Position numbers and translations under genes: made by a program
Shown here: piece by piece, positions 43,629-53,877 of the stretch
Position numbering within the stretch: the first letter of the stretch is position 1
Layout: every line of letters starts with the position of its first letter
The notes under the pieces: model-generated
The model's input: only the letters and a program-made list of their open reading frames with translations
What the model was told of the DNA's origin: nothing
Databases searched by the model: none
Origin: Sphingobacterium faecale
GTDB lineage: Bacteria > Bacteroidota > Bacteroidia > Sphingobacteriales > Sphingobacteriaceae
Length of the DNA stretch: 64,000 nucleotides
NCBI RefSeq assembly: GCF_016746095.1
Contig: NZ_JAERTY010000009.1
Span: 124,001 to 188,000, forward strand
Direction of reading: 5' to 3'

Positions 43629-44813
43629 ATGTTAAATATGGAAAATTGGATTTCGAGAACGATAGCAAAGGAGATTAGAGAAAGAATTTATCAATATCCT
43701 ATTTTAGCTGTTACAGGTCCTAGGCAATCAGGAAAAACAACCTTGCTGAAAGAGCTTTTTCCAGACTATAAATATGTCTCTCTTGAAAATCCAGACATCC
43801 GCTCATTTGCCCTTGAAGATCCAAATGGCTTTCTCGCTCAATATGCTAGTCCCGTAATTTTGGATGAAGTACAGCGAGCTCCCGAACTTTTTTCCTATTT
43901 GCAGACCATTGTAGATGAATCAGGTAAAATGGGACAATATATACTCTCCGGCTCTCAAAATTTTCATTTAATGAAGAACATTACCCAATCTTTAGCTGGA
44001 AGAGTGGCTTTATTTCGCTTATTGCCTTTGGACACCCAAGAGCTGGAACAAGCGGGCAAATTGCCAGCAAACTATTTAGAATCCTGCATAAAGGGGGGAT
44101 ACCCTGCTGTTTATCATCGAGGTCTTAATCCAACGGACTTCTACGCGAACTATATACGCACCTATATTGAAAAGGATGTTACTGAATTAGTTAATATCCG
44201 TGATCTGAATAGCTTTAGGACATTTTTAGGTCTATGCGCTGCACGAGCCGGACAGCTATTGAATCTTAGCGCAATGGCCAATGAATGTAATATTTCGCAG
44301 CCGACGGCTAAATCATGGTTATCCATTTTAGAAAGCAGTTATATTGTATTCCAACTCTACCCTTATCACGAGAATTTTAATAAGCGTTTAGTAAAAACAC
44401 CTAAACTCTATTTTTACGATGCGGGACTATTAACTCATTTATTACAAATCAGGGAGCAGGAGGAATTGGCCAATAACCGGGCTAAAGGGAATATTTTTGA
44501 GAATTTCGTTATTGCTAATTTTCAAAAATTTAACGAAAATCGGTACCAGCATCTTCAATATTATTTTTGGCAGGATCACAACGGGATAGAGCTTGATCTC
44601 CTCCTCAAGACAGCTAATGAATTTGAAGTATACGAGATAAAATCTACACAGACCTTAAGTGCTGGCTTATTTAAAAATTTAAAACATTTTGCAGATCTGG
44701 CCGAGCCCCAGCTTGTCAATCCACATTTGGTATATGGCGGTGAAGAAAATCTTATACGCAGTGGCGTGACGGTGCTATCCTGGAAGATGATAGATACCAA
44801 AGAGACAGATTGA
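43629..44813 (+). CDS. AAA ATPase with DUF4143 C-terminal domain
   Basis: This 394-residue protein has Walker A GPRQSGKTTLLKE at about residue 30, Walker B PVILDEVQRAPELF, sensor YILSGSQNFHLM and an arginine-rich SLAGRVALFRLLPL. The C-terminal DUF4143 part has FENFVIANFQKF and FWQDHNGIELDLLL, a nuclease-like E...D pattern, then VYEIKS. These ATPases are widespread single genes with poorly known roles. Flanked by direct repeats (43421 and 44800) and preceded by three iterons, it looks like a self-contained mobile cassette. An in-frame Met three codons later could also be the start. Confidence 0.92.
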   Translation: MLNMENWISRTIAKEIRERIYQYPILAVTGPRQSGKTTLLKELFPDYKYVSLENPDIRSFALEDPNGFLAQYASPVILDEVQRAPELFSYLQTIVDESGKMGQYILSGSQNFHLMKNITQSLAGRVALFRLLPLDTQELEQAGKLPANYLESCIKGGYPAVYHRGLNPTDFYANYIRTYIEKDVTELVNIRDLNSFRTFLGLCAARAGQLLNLSAMANECNISQPTAKSWLSILESSYIVFQLYPYHENFNKRLVKTPKLYFYDAGLLTHLLQIREQEELANNRAKGNIFENFVIANFQKFNENRYQHLQYYFWQDHNGIELDLLLKTANEFEVYEIKSTQTLSAGLFKNLKHFADLAEPQLVNPHLVYGGEENLIRSGVTVLSWKMIDTKETD

Positions 44814-44850
44814 CCAATGATAGCCTAGAAACTGTAAAATATTCCAAATA
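44800..44850. repeat. Partial copy of the structured repeat, copy E
   Basis: AAGAGACAGATTGA (which includes the ATPase stop codon), 8 bases, AGCCTAG, then AAAC and ATATTCCA follow in the same order and spacing as copy A. The closing arm is missing, so no full hairpin forms. Confidence 0.65.
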
Positions 44851-44860
44851 GATGAAGAGC

Positions 44861-44892
44861 ATTGCTTGTAAAGTCGAATTTACGTAGGTTTG
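44861..44892 (+). promoter_or_regulatory. Promoter-like site for the second ECF sigma operon
   Basis: TTG (44862-44864), 20 bases, then TAGGTTTG (44885-44892) matches the -33/-7 consensus of this phylum. Transcription would start near 44899, about 36 bases before the GTG start of the sigma gene. Confidence 0.5.
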
Positions 44893-44934
44893 AATCAGAA
44901 ATCAGATTCATAAACAATTACACTACTAACTTAA

Positions 44935-45519
44935 GTGAATAGTCATTCGGAATATCATTTATTGACTCGAATACGGGAAGGGGACCATAGTGCATTTGAA
45001 AAGATTTATGATACGCATAAAATACAGCTGACCGCCAGCGTATTAAGACTATTAAGATCCTCGGAACTGGCCGAAGAAGTCATTCAAGAAACATTTGTAA
45101 CCTTGTGGGAAACACGAGAACGTATCGACGACACAAAGCCGTTGCAACCTTATCTCTATACGATTGCAGCAAACAAAACCAAAAATATTTTCCGAAAGTC
45201 CGTATCTGATTTAAAAGTTAGAGACGAGCTTTTGACCACATTTGAAGAAAGCTACACCCCTATTATGGACAGCATATTCCGCAAAGAGTATGCCTCATTA
45301 GTCGATAGCCTATTATCAAAACTGACGCCACAACAAGCCACCGTATACCGACTGTGCAAATTGGAGAACAAAAGCTATCAGGAAGTAAGCCGATTACTGG
45401 GGATAGCCGAGGGTACCGTCAACGTACATATACGGGAAGCTAACCGTACCTTAAGAGATCTTATTGCTAACCGCCCAGATCTTTTATTGCTGTTAATCAC
45501 TTTTTTTCATTTTTCTTAA
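44935..45519 (+). CDS. ECF (sigma-70 family) RNA polymerase sigma factor
   Basis: A protein of 194 residues with a GTG start at 44935; the following residues (LLTRIREGDHSAFEKIYD) are the normal beginning of the family. Region 2: EEVIQETFVTLWE and LQPYLYTIAANKTKN. Region 4: NKSYQEVSRLLGIAEGTVNVHI. It is co-oriented with fecR (61 bp downstream) and the SusCD genes, unlike the divergent left-hand system. It probably controls this operon in response to signalling through the transporter and FecR. Confidence 0.94.
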   Translation: MNSHSEYHLLTRIREGDHSAFEKIYDTHKIQLTASVLRLLRSSELAEEVIQETFVTLWETRERIDDTKPLQPYLYTIAANKTKNIFRKSVSDLKVRDELLTTFEESYTPIMDSIFRKEYASLVDSLLSKLTPQQATVYRLCKLENKSYQEVSRLLGIAEGTVNVHIREANRTLRDLIANRPDLLLLLITFFHFS

Positions 45520-45580
45520 AATTTATCTACCTGCTTTTGCATCGATGCGTGTATTACTACTATACAAGCAGTAATTAGGC

Positions 45581-46744
45581 ATGAATACTAACCAAGAATT
45601 TGAGGATCTATTTGCCAAATTAGCTAATGGTTCAATCACAAAACCTGAGCTAAGTAGGTTATTAATTCTTCTCGATACACAAAACCTAGATAATGATCTG
45701 ATCCAAAAGATAAAGTTGGAGCTAAAGCAACCTACATTATTGGAGGACACGGAACGGGTAAAGGATATCGCATCGAAAGCCAGAAACAACATCATGGCAC
45801 GAACCAGCCCGACAATAAAAGGCAAGTCGCGAAGCATCTATCGACCTGCGGTATGGTGGGCAGCCTCGCTAATCCTGGTCGGTGGGCTAGCTATACAATA
45901 CTTTAAAACAACAAACCAAAATACACCAGCTACAACCAACCAACAAGCTACCGTACAAGATATCGCTCCCGGAGGGAATAATGCAGTCTTAACCTTGTCT
46001 AATGGAGAGACGATTGTACTGGACTCGACACAGCAACAACTGGTAAGCCAGGAAGGTGCGCTAAAATACGACGGTGGCAAGAATGTGCTTTCGCTGGAGG
46101 ATTCGGTCTACAACCTGACACTGGCGACACCCCGCAAATGCCAATATCAAGTCCTATTGCCTGATGGCACACATGTATGGCTGAATGCGGAATCCAAAAT
46201 CAGCTATCCGTCACGATTTGATGATAATAACCGAACCGTATCCGTCGAAGGAGAAGTCTATTTTGAGGTAGCGAAAAGGCAAGGATCCAAATTTATTGTA
46301 CAGCTGGGTAATGGACACCAGGTTGAAGTACTGGGTACGCATTTTAATATTAATAGTTATTCCGATTTTCCATCGATAAAAACCACCCTGCTAGAAGGAA
46401 GTGTAAAAGTGGTATCCACAGATAAGACAACGGTAACACTGAAGCCCAACGAACAGGCGACTCAAAGGAAAAACAGATCTACAATAACTGTAGGCACAGT
46501 AAACACCGATAATATCATAGCCTGGAAAAACAACAAATTTAACTTTGAAGGGTTACGATTTGAGGAAATCATGAGCCAGATCGAACGCTGGTATGACGTA
46601 AAAGTGGAATACCAAAATGAAGTGCCCGATATTGAATTCTATGGTGAAATAGGTCGGCAGAACTCACTACTTTATGTATTGAAAGTCTTTGAAAACTCTG
46701 GGGTAAAATTACAACTTAAAGGAAACAAGCTTTTAGTCTATTGA
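45581..46744 (+). CDS. FecR-family anti-sigma factor
   Basis: A protein of 387 residues with a membrane helix at about 87-106 (AVWWAASLILVGGLAIQYF), an Asn/Gln/Thr-rich linker, the periplasmic FecR domain (LTLSNGETIVLDSTQQQ, YQVLLPDGTHVWLNAESKI, VSVEGEVYFEV) and a C-terminal DUF4974 domain (FYGEIGRQNSLLYVLKVFE). It should restrain the sigma factor encoded just upstream and receive the signal from the STN domain of the transporter that follows after 52 bp. Confidence 0.95.
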   Translation: MNTNQEFEDLFAKLANGSITKPELSRLLILLDTQNLDNDLIQKIKLELKQPTLLEDTERVKDIASKARNNIMARTSPTIKGKSRSIYRPAVWWAASLILVGGLAIQYFKTTNQNTPATTNQQATVQDIAPGGNNAVLTLSNGETIVLDSTQQQLVSQEGALKYDGGKNVLSLEDSVYNLTLATPRKCQYQVLLPDGTHVWLNAESKISYPSRFDDNNRTVSVEGEVYFEVAKRQGSKFIVQLGNGHQVEVLGTHFNINSYSDFPSIKTTLLEGSVKVVSTDKTTVTLKPNEQATQRKNRSTITVGTVNTDNIIAWKNNKFNFEGLRFEEIMSQIERWYDVKVEYQNEVPDIEFYGEIGRQNSLLYVLKVFENSGVKLQLKGNKLLVY

Positions 46745-46796
46745 CTATCCAACTGAATAATAACTAACAAATAACTAACAACTAATAATTTTTTTT

Positions 46797-49700
46797 ATGA
46801 AGGAAAATTTAGGAGTTCTAAGAGGGCTGGCCTCTGCTTTGCAAAAATCGGGCAGGCTCTTGTCTAGAACAAAATTTCTACTTCTGATTTCATCTGTTAT
46901 GTTTATGTCTATGGGCATAGCGCAGGTCATCAAAATCGAGGGAAGAAACATGTCGCTCAAGCAGGTACTTGAAGAAATTAAAAAGCAATCCGGCTATTCA
47001 GTATTTATCCGCAAAGATCTATTGGATAATGCAGCCGCTATTAATCTACAGAAGAAGAATAGAACAGTCGCTGAGCTGCTGGAGGAAGTGACCAAAGGGC
47101 AGCAACTGGAGTACCAGATTAAAGGGAAGGAGATCGTGCTGACCAAAGGCAACCGGAGTACCGGACGTACTGAAAACAATACGATAAGCCAACAGACAGC
47201 CACAGTCAGCGGTACCGTTGTAGACGCTGACGGAACCCCAATAAGCAATGCGACCATTAAAGCAAGCAAATCAAATATCGTAGCGCGCACTAATGAAAAT
47301 GGACAATTTAAGATCGCTGTAGAACTACCGGACAACATAACCATCACGATGATGGGCTTTGAAAGTAAAACAGTAAACGTACAAAACACCAATATATTAA
47401 AAATAGCCTTGGTACCTAAGTCGGTCCAGGTTGAGGACGTGGTGGTAAACGGAATATTTAGTAGACCAAAAGAAAATTTTACCGGTTCAGCAACCGTCAT
47501 CAAAGGTGAAGATCTAAAAAAAGTAAGCCCAACAAATGTATTCAAAGCCATCTCCGCTTATGAACCATCATTTCAAATCGTACTGGATAATAAAATTGGA
47601 GGAAATATCAATCAAGTACCCGAAGTGCAGCTCCGCGGTCAAAATAGTTTTCCAAATTTAAGTGGTGAAATTTCTCAAAAACCAAACCAACCACTTTTTA
47701 TCCTAGACGGATTTGAAGTAGGTATTGAACGAATTGTCGATCTAGACATGAACCTTATTGCTGAAATAACGATTCTTAAAGATGCATCAGCGACGTCAAT
47801 ATATGGTTCTAGAGCAGCAAATGGCGTTATGATTGTTACTACATTATCTCCAGATAAAGGAAAACTAAGAGTAGTATTTACAAATGACTTTGGTTTAAAC
47901 ACACCAGATCTGTCTGTTTACAACTTTTTGAATGCCGCTGAAAAATTGGAATTTGAACAAAGAGCCATGGTTTATACCGCCGACTCGCCTATTAGTAGGC
48001 TTCAAAAGGATCAGATTTACAACGAACGATTAAAAGCCGTAAATGGTGGCATTAATACGGATTGGCTGCGAATACCTATTCAGACCGGTGTAAATAACAG
48101 ATCAACCGTATACCTATCTGGCGGGGATGAAGTGATCCGCTATGGTATTCACGCTACTGCTGGCTTTCAGAATGGTGTTATGAAAAATCAGGACCGAAAA
48201 AACTACTCGGGACAATTTGACTTTTCATTCCGCACAAATAAAGTCTTGTTTAGTAACTCTATCCGCCTGTACGAGACCAAATCTAACGAGTCTAATTACG
48301 GCAGCTTTATGACCTATGCTCAAATGAATCCATATTGGAGTCCTTATGACAATGAAGGTAAATTAAAGTTTTACTTGGAGAACATCGTATTTGATAACAA
48401 TTACAGTAGTACTCGTTTGAATCCACTTTTTAACTCATCCTTAAACACCGTCGACTCGCAAGGTCTATTTGGATTTCAAAATAATTTTCAAATGCGTTAT
48501 AATGTGATGCCAAGCTTATTTCTTGAAGGGCAACTTAGTTTAGGTAAAGAGGTAGGTAAATCTGATAAATTTTTACCAGCGCAACACACTTCCTTTGATC
48601 TCGTTACCGATCCAAAATTAAAGGGTTCTTATAGCAAGTCAAGTAGCGAAGCCCTCTCTTATGAGGCAAATTTCATGGCTAATTATAACAAAAGATTTGG
48701 GCAACACCTTGTTTTAGGAACCATCGGCGCCAACCTCGCAAGTCGTCGTTTTGATTCATACCATGTGAAAGCAGTCGGTTTTGCATATGACAAACTCGAC
48801 CATTTATTATATGGTACACAGTATGAGCCCAATGTCAAACCAACGGGAGCAGAAAGTCTGGTAAATAGATTAGGCTATTTATTTAATGCCAACTATAGTT
48901 TTGACAATCGTTATTTATTTGATGTCTCTTTAAGACGCGACGGTTCTTCCCAATTTGGCACAAATGAACGCTTCGGTACTTTTTGGTCTATTGGAGCTGG
49001 ATGGAATTTGCATCATGAACAATTCCTAAAAAATATGGAATCTATCGATCGTCTTAAATTGCGCAGCAGCTATGGTAGTACCGGTTCATTAAACATACCT
49101 GCCTATTCATCTCAAACCCGATACTCCTTTTTAGGTCAATACATATATGATGGTGAAATGGGGGCCATGCTACAGAATATAGGAAATCCAAATTTGGGCT
49201 GGCAGGAGAAACGCGAGCTTAATATTGGTTTGGATCTTTCCCTATTCAAAGAACGCCTGGACGTGCGCCTGGACCACTACCGTGGAGTTACCAACCATAC
49301 GATAATACCTATTTCCTTAGCTCCATCTCTAGGTTTGGGATCGTATTATGATAACCTTGGAAAAATAAAAAATGAGGGCTATGAAATCAATGCTAGATAC
49401 AAGCTACTAGACAAAAAAGAAAAGGGAATACTATGGAGTGTATTTGCTAATGCAGCTCATAATAAAAATACTTTAGTAGAGATTTCGAATACATTGAAGA
49501 TAACCAATGATAAACTAAATGCCAGCACGACGGAAAATGCGAAGCAAACGATTCCAAACATCCAATTTAAAGAAGGTGAATCTATGAATGCTATTTATGT
49601 TGTGAGATCGCTAGGAATTGATCCTGCTACGGGCAGAGAGGTTTATTTGGATATCAACGGAAACCCGACCGCCACATGGTCTTCGACAGATAAAGTTGCT

Positions 49701-50177
49701 TTAGGTGTAACTGATCCTATTTTAAGAGGTACAGTTGGATCAAATTTCATTTACAAAGGTTTCGATATAAACCTTCTATTTGACTATAAATTTGGAGGAC
49801 AGCTATATAACCAAACACTGGCCGACCGTATCGAAAATGCAAATGTCAGCAACAACGTGGATAGAAGAGCTTATGATTTCGGATGGACTAAGCCTGGTGA
49901 CCAAAGTACATACAGATTTATAAGTATTTACAATACCAATTCACCGACACGTTCCACTTCGCGATTTGTACAGGACGAAAATACCCTCAATTTGATGTCA
50001 GCATCTATTGGGTACACTTTTATAAATCAACCATTTATAAAAAAGATGGGATTAGGAACATTTAAAGTAACGGCAACGTCGACTGATATGGCGCGTTTCA
50101 GTTCGATCCAAATAGAACGAGGTATAGAAAACCCCTATTTTAGAAACTACACTCTATCGCTAAGGGCTAGTTTTTAA
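46797..50177 (+). CDS. SusC/RagA-family TonB-dependent transporter with STN domain
   Basis: A protein of 1126 residues with a signal region (FLLLISSVMFMSMGIAQ), an STN domain (IKIEGRNMSLKQVLEEIKKQ), a carboxypeptidase-regulatory-like domain (GTVVDADGTPISNATIKAS), the VEDVVVNGIF segment, a plug with VQLRGQNSF, FILDGFEVG and ATSIYGSRAANGVMIV, then a beta-barrel ending in aromatic ...LSLRASF. It imports an unknown substrate with the SusD-like partner encoded 29 bp downstream. The extra lipoproteins and the TlpA-like gene that follow are typical of the DUF4843/PKD class of SusCD operons, not of starch systems. Confidence 0.95.
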   Translation: MKENLGVLRGLASALQKSGRLLSRTKFLLLISSVMFMSMGIAQVIKIEGRNMSLKQVLEEIKKQSGYSVFIRKDLLDNAAAINLQKKNRTVAELLEEVTKGQQLEYQIKGKEIVLTKGNRSTGRTENNTISQQTATVSGTVVDADGTPISNATIKASKSNIVARTNENGQFKIAVELPDNITITMMGFESKTVNVQNTNILKIALVPKSVQVEDVVVNGIFSRPKENFTGSATVIKGEDLKKVSPTNVFKAISAYEPSFQIVLDNKIGGNINQVPEVQLRGQNSFPNLSGEISQKPNQPLFILDGFEVGIERIVDLDMNLIAEITILKDASATSIYGSRAANGVMIVTTLSPDKGKLRVVFTNDFGLNTPDLSVYNFLNAAEKLEFEQRAMVYTADSPISRLQKDQIYNERLKAVNGGINTDWLRIPIQTGVNNRSTVYLSGGDEVIRYGIHATAGFQNGVMKNQDRKNYSGQFDFSFRTNKVLFSNSIRLYETKSNESNYGSFMTYAQMNPYWSPYDNEGKLKFYLENIVFDNNYSSTRLNPLFNSSLNTVDSQGLFGFQNNFQMRYNVMPSLFLEGQLSLGKEVGKSDKFLPAQHTSFDLVTDPKLKGSYSKSSSEALSYEANFMANYNKRFGQHLVLGTIGANLASRRFDSYHVKAVGFAYDKLDHLLYGTQYEPNVKPTGAESLVNRLGYLFNANYSFDNRYLFDVSLRRDGSSQFGTNERFGTFWSIGAGWNLHHEQFLKNMESIDRLKLRSSYGSTGSLNIPAYSSQTRYSFLGQYIYDGEMGAMLQNIGNPNLGWQEKRELNIGLDLSLFKERLDVRLDHYRGVTNHTIIPISLAPSLGLGSYYDNLGKIKNEGYEINARYKLLDKKEKGILWSVFANAAHNKNTLVEISNTLKITNDKLNASTTENAKQTIPNIQFKEGESMNAIYVVRSLGIDPATGREVYLDINGNPTATWSSTDKVALGVTDPILRGTVGSNFIYKGFDINLLFDYKFGGQLYNQTLADRIENANVSNNVDRRAYDFGWTKPGDQSTYRFISIYNTNSPTRSTSRFVQDENTLNLMSASIGYTFINQPFIKKMGLGTFKVTATSTDMARFSSIQIERGIENPYFRNYTLSLRASF

Positions 50178-50206
50178 TCGCGGTAATCTTATTTAAAATA
50201 ATAAAA

Positions 50207-51631
50207 ATGAAAAAGCATAACTACTTGATATACATAATAGCCTCAATATTTATACTGAGTGGCTGTTCAAATTTTTTGGAGGTAGAACCAAAATCAAGCG
50301 TATCAGACCAGAATTTATACTCGGATGAAGCAGGATTCAAACAAGGACTTACCGGGGTATATGTTAATATGGCTTTGCCGCAACTATATGGTGATTATTT
50401 AACGATGGGGGTGCTCAGCGCTATGGCTCAAAATTACTCCCTATCTACGCTCCATTCCTATTACAACACGAGCAACTTTCTATATGCAAACAATGCATAT
50501 ATGAGAGATATTTGGAATAAAGGCTACTTCAGCATAGCGACCATAAACAATATGCTTAGCTATATTGATCAATCTAAATCTGTATTTAGCGACAACAATT
50601 ATAACCTGATCAAAGGCGAAGCGCTAGGGATAAGAGCATACCTGCATTTTGATTTATTACGGTTATTCGGGCCTCGCTTTGAGACTGGAGAAAATCAAAA
50701 GGCTATCCCGTATCGAAAGAATTTTGATACCAATACCGAACCTGCACTTACAACAAATGAAATTTGCAGCCTAGCACTAGCTGACCTGGCCGAGGCCACA
50801 GAATTATTAAAAAATGACCCGATAAAGGATGGTAGCGCGGCAAGAAAGAACAAAATGAACTTTTATGCGGTACTAGCTACAAAAGCCCGGATTCTTCAAT
50901 ATATCAACAAACCGCTTGAAGCTAAGGCAGTGGCCGAGCAGATCCTTAACGACGGTAAATTTAACTTTGTAAAGCCAGCTGTAATTACGACTTCGGATGT
51001 TAAAATAAAAGATAGGCTATTTTCAGATGAACTGATTTTTGCGCTTCGCGTCTATGATATGGAGCGATGGGTAAAAACGGGACTCGGAGGGTATAATGTC
51101 TACTTTTACGAAGGGACCAACCCTAGCAACAGGATGACGAGGTCTATAGCCAACTTTAGAACTTTATATGAAAGTACTGTAGCCAACGAAACGAAGGATT
51201 ATCGTTTTAAAAACCTGATAGAAGTTGATGGAGCCACTTATTTTCCATCAAAATATTGGCAAACCTGGGCTGGAGCTTCTGGTAGCTACAGACTGGACCA
51301 AATGGTCCCTCTATTCAGGCTATCTGAATTGTATTATATTATGGCTGAAGGTGCATCAACTATACAGGAATCACTTTCTTATCTCAATACCGTTAGAAAA
51401 AATCGTGGTTTAATTACCGATCTCACCACGCAGACCATCAGCACGAAGGAATTATTGCGCGCAGAGATTACCAAAGAATACCAAAAGGAATTTTATGCAG
51501 AAGGGCAAACATTCTTTTATTATAAACGTATCGGGGCGCCAACCATGCTTTTTCGCTCTGCTGCGATACAACCCCAAAATTATAAGGTGGATATTCCATT
51601 AACTGAGTTAGAATTTAATCCAACGTATTAA
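50207..51631 (+). CDS. SusD/RagB-family outer-membrane lipoprotein
   Basis: This 474-residue protein has the lipoprotein signal YLIYIIASIFILSGCSNF (lipobox LSGC) and the SusD start LEVEPKSSVSDQNLYSDEAG. Further in are IKGEALGIRAYLHFDLLRLFG and, near the C-terminus, VPLFRLSELYYIMAEG, both typical. It should act as the surface lid and substrate-binding partner of the SusC-like protein encoded 29 bp upstream. The next gene begins only 3 bp later. Confidence 0.94.
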   Translation: MKKHNYLIYIIASIFILSGCSNFLEVEPKSSVSDQNLYSDEAGFKQGLTGVYVNMALPQLYGDYLTMGVLSAMAQNYSLSTLHSYYNTSNFLYANNAYMRDIWNKGYFSIATINNMLSYIDQSKSVFSDNNYNLIKGEALGIRAYLHFDLLRLFGPRFETGENQKAIPYRKNFDTNTEPALTTNEICSLALADLAEATELLKNDPIKDGSAARKNKMNFYAVLATKARILQYINKPLEAKAVAEQILNDGKFNFVKPAVITTSDVKIKDRLFSDELIFALRVYDMERWVKTGLGGYNVYFYEGTNPSNRMTRSIANFRTLYESTVANETKDYRFKNLIEVDGATYFPSKYWQTWAGASGSYRLDQMVPLFRLSELYYIMAEGASTIQESLSYLNTVRKNRGLITDLTTQTISTKELLRAEITKEYQKEFYAEGQTFFYYKRIGAPTMLFRSAAIQPQNYKVDIPLTELEFNPTY

Positions 51632-51634
51632 ACC

Positions 51635-52402
51635 ATGAAAAAACTCTTAATATATAGCGGTCTTGCCATGTTGATCATGACAACCACACAGGCCTGTAAA
51701 AAAAATCAACTTCCTCTATACGAAGAGGGGTCGGGACTTACTTTTGATCAGACATTGGATGTTCCGGCGGATAGTTTAAATTATACCTTCGCACTCAATG
51801 TGGTGCCAAAAACCAAGGATACTGTATACATACCGCTACTGTTAACGGGTTGGCCGAGTGATCAGGAACGGCAATTTGTACTGGAGGTAGATCCAATGTC
51901 GACAGCCAAAGCAGGCGTACATTATGATTTTACCCCGATGAAATTTCCGGCAAATAAGGTCTCGCACCTTTATCCCATCATCGTGTACAAAACCGAAAAT
52001 ATGGATAAACAGGTATATCAGCTTAAGATTGCAATTGCTACAAATGAATCATTTAGCAAAGGTGCCGCGGGGCGTTACATTAAAATCGATTCTTACACAT
52101 TCCCAGTAGGAGCGACAAGCTATAACTCTTTTAAACTAAATATTACGTCCAAAATGAGTATGCCTGCGACCTGGACTTCGGATATCACGTATTACTTTGG
52201 AGCGTACTCCAACGCCAAGCTGGCATTTATGATAGAGGTACTGGGAATTAATGATTTTAGAACAGTACCGTATGGGGGCAAATTTATCTATGCTGATATT
52301 CTAAACATGACTCAAAAGTTAAACGATGCATTAAATGCTTTTGAAGATAAATATGGGTATAGAAAGAAAGATGAAAATAATCAGGAGATTATATTTAGAT
52401 AA
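51635..52402 (+). CDS. DUF4843 lipoprotein
   Basis: This 255-residue protein has a lipoprotein signal ending MTTTQACKKN (lipobox TQAC). The body matches the DUF4843 pattern: LPLYEEGSGLTFDQT near the start, YTFALNVVPKTKDTVYIPLLLTG and RQFVLEVDPMSTAKAGVHYD in beta-rich order, then WTSDITYYFGAYSNAKLAFM. Members are probably surface-exposed accessory proteins of SusCD complexes. Encoded between SusD and the PKD-like lipoprotein, with which it is nearly contiguous. Confidence 0.87.
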   Translation: MKKLLIYSGLAMLIMTTTQACKKNQLPLYEEGSGLTFDQTLDVPADSLNYTFALNVVPKTKDTVYIPLLLTGWPSDQERQFVLEVDPMSTAKAGVHYDFTPMKFPANKVSHLYPIIVYKTENMDKQVYQLKIAIATNESFSKGAAGRYIKIDSYTFPVGATSYNSFKLNITSKMSMPATWTSDITYYFGAYSNAKLAFMIEVLGINDFRTVPYGGKFIYADILNMTQKLNDALNAFEDKYGYRKKDENNQEIIFR

Positions 52403-52412
52403 GCATTTTATT

Positions 52413-53867
52413 ATGAAGAAGATATTTCTAGTAGCAATTGCAACAGCATGCTTATTTAGCTCATGCTACAAAGACAACAATAATTACGACCAGCAAGATG
52501 TTAATACATTAAAAATAGAAACAGATGCAGAGTCGTATCAGGTAGAGCAGACAAAAACACTAAAAATTCAACCAAAATTAACGTCTACCATAGACGGTTC
52601 GGCGGTATACGACTTCGAATGGAAACTGCTATCGGAGACGGAAGAGTCAGTGTTGAGTACGGCGGCGACTTTAGAGGAAAAAATAGATGCCATCCCTGGG
52701 AAATATACGTTATTGCTGACAGCAACCGACCAAAAAACGAAAGTCAGAAGCTATAAGACCATGGCCTTAACGGTAAACAGCACCTTGTATAATGGCTATT
52801 ATGTAGCATATAATAGGAATGGGAAAGGAAGTTTAGGTTTTGTGAGGAAAGATGGTGAAGTGTTTTATGATGTTGAAAAAGGGTTTAGTAAGATCGAACT
52901 GCAGTCTAAGATCAATAAAGTATATACGACGATCAGTAAAAACTTACGCTTGATTTTTATTTCAACGGAAGATAATATCTACCGCCTACACGGTGATAAC
53001 CTTTTTGCAAATGGGAATAGCGGCAATATGTTTCCCTCAAAAATATCGGTAGGTACAGATTTTTATGCAGGAATGAATTATATACCCAATTCCTATCCCA
53101 CGGATATATTCTTAATCAACGCGGGCAAGCCGTATGCCAATATTGGCCCTGACTTTGGCGGATCGTCTAGCGTATACTCGGATCCATTATCTTACGATCA
53201 GGAATATGAGATGTTTCCATTTGTCGCCACAACGGCCTCCTATGCATCTCTATTTTATGATAATAAAGGCAAAAAATTCTTAAGGATGGGCTACTCTACA
53301 CGTAATCTTTTAGAAATGACAAGTAATGCAGCTAATCAATTTGACCCTTCTAACGTAGGAAAAACAGTGATCGCGGCAATCCCTGGACAGGGTAACGAAG
53401 TATATTATGTCATGAAAGACCCGACAAACAATAAGCTAAGTATCTACACGATAGATCAATATATCGCAGCAGTAGCCAAGGGCAAGCAGGATATTGATCT
53501 GCAACAGGTACCCGAGTTTGATAAAGCCCGATACTATTCGGCTGTAACAGATCGACCTCTATTATACTATGCTACAGAAAATAAATTGTACCTATATGAT
53601 TTAAGGACTTCGACTTCAAAACTTGTATTGCAACTATCGTCGGATGAAAAACTGGCGGACGTGCAGGTACATCATAAAAAAGTTTGGGAAAGTATAGAAC
53701 AACCGGAATATAATAAGCAGATCGTCTTAGCAATCAATAAGGCAGATAAGGGTGAAATTCGTATACATACTGTTCATGCAGATGGCACATTGGAGCCGAC
53801 TCCATTAAAGGCTTACGCTGGCTTTGGTCAGATTGCCGATATTGATTACAGAAATCCGAACAATTAA
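52413..53867 (+). CDS. PKD-like family lipoprotein
   Basis: A protein of 484 residues from the ATG at 52413; the upstream part of the frame overlaps DUF4843 and is not used. The signal MKKIFLVAIATACLFSSCYK has lipobox FSSC. An N-terminal PKD-like beta-sandwich (about 35-130: YDFEWKLLSETEESVL, IPGKYTLLLTATDQKTKVRS) is followed by a repeat-rich, beta-propeller-like region (GYYVAYNRNGKGSLGFVR, LLYYATENKLYLYDLRTST). Probably a surface substrate-binding or docking protein of the SusCD complex. Confidence 0.87.
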   Translation: MKKIFLVAIATACLFSSCYKDNNNYDQQDVNTLKIETDAESYQVEQTKTLKIQPKLTSTIDGSAVYDFEWKLLSETEESVLSTAATLEEKIDAIPGKYTLLLTATDQKTKVRSYKTMALTVNSTLYNGYYVAYNRNGKGSLGFVRKDGEVFYDVEKGFSKIELQSKINKVYTTISKNLRLIFISTEDNIYRLHGDNLFANGNSGNMFPSKISVGTDFYAGMNYIPNSYPTDIFLINAGKPYANIGPDFGGSSSVYSDPLSYDQEYEMFPFVATTASYASLFYDNKGKKFLRMGYSTRNLLEMTSNAANQFDPSNVGKTVIAAIPGQGNEVYYVMKDPTNNKLSIYTIDQYIAAVAKGKQDIDLQQVPEFDKARYYSAVTDRPLLYYATENKLYLYDLRTSTSKLVLQLSSDEKLADVQVHHKKVWESIEQPEYNKQIVLAINKADKGEIRIHTVHADGTLEPTPLKAYAGFGQIADIDYRNPNN

Positions 53868-53877
53868 TTTATATAAT

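Noticed and set aside
46797-51631. SusC/SusD pair as a starch or other glycan utilisation locus
   Set aside because: No glycoside hydrolase, lyase or other degradative enzyme is in the operon; the accompanying DUF4843, PKD-like and TlpA-like genes fit another SusCD class with unknown substrate.
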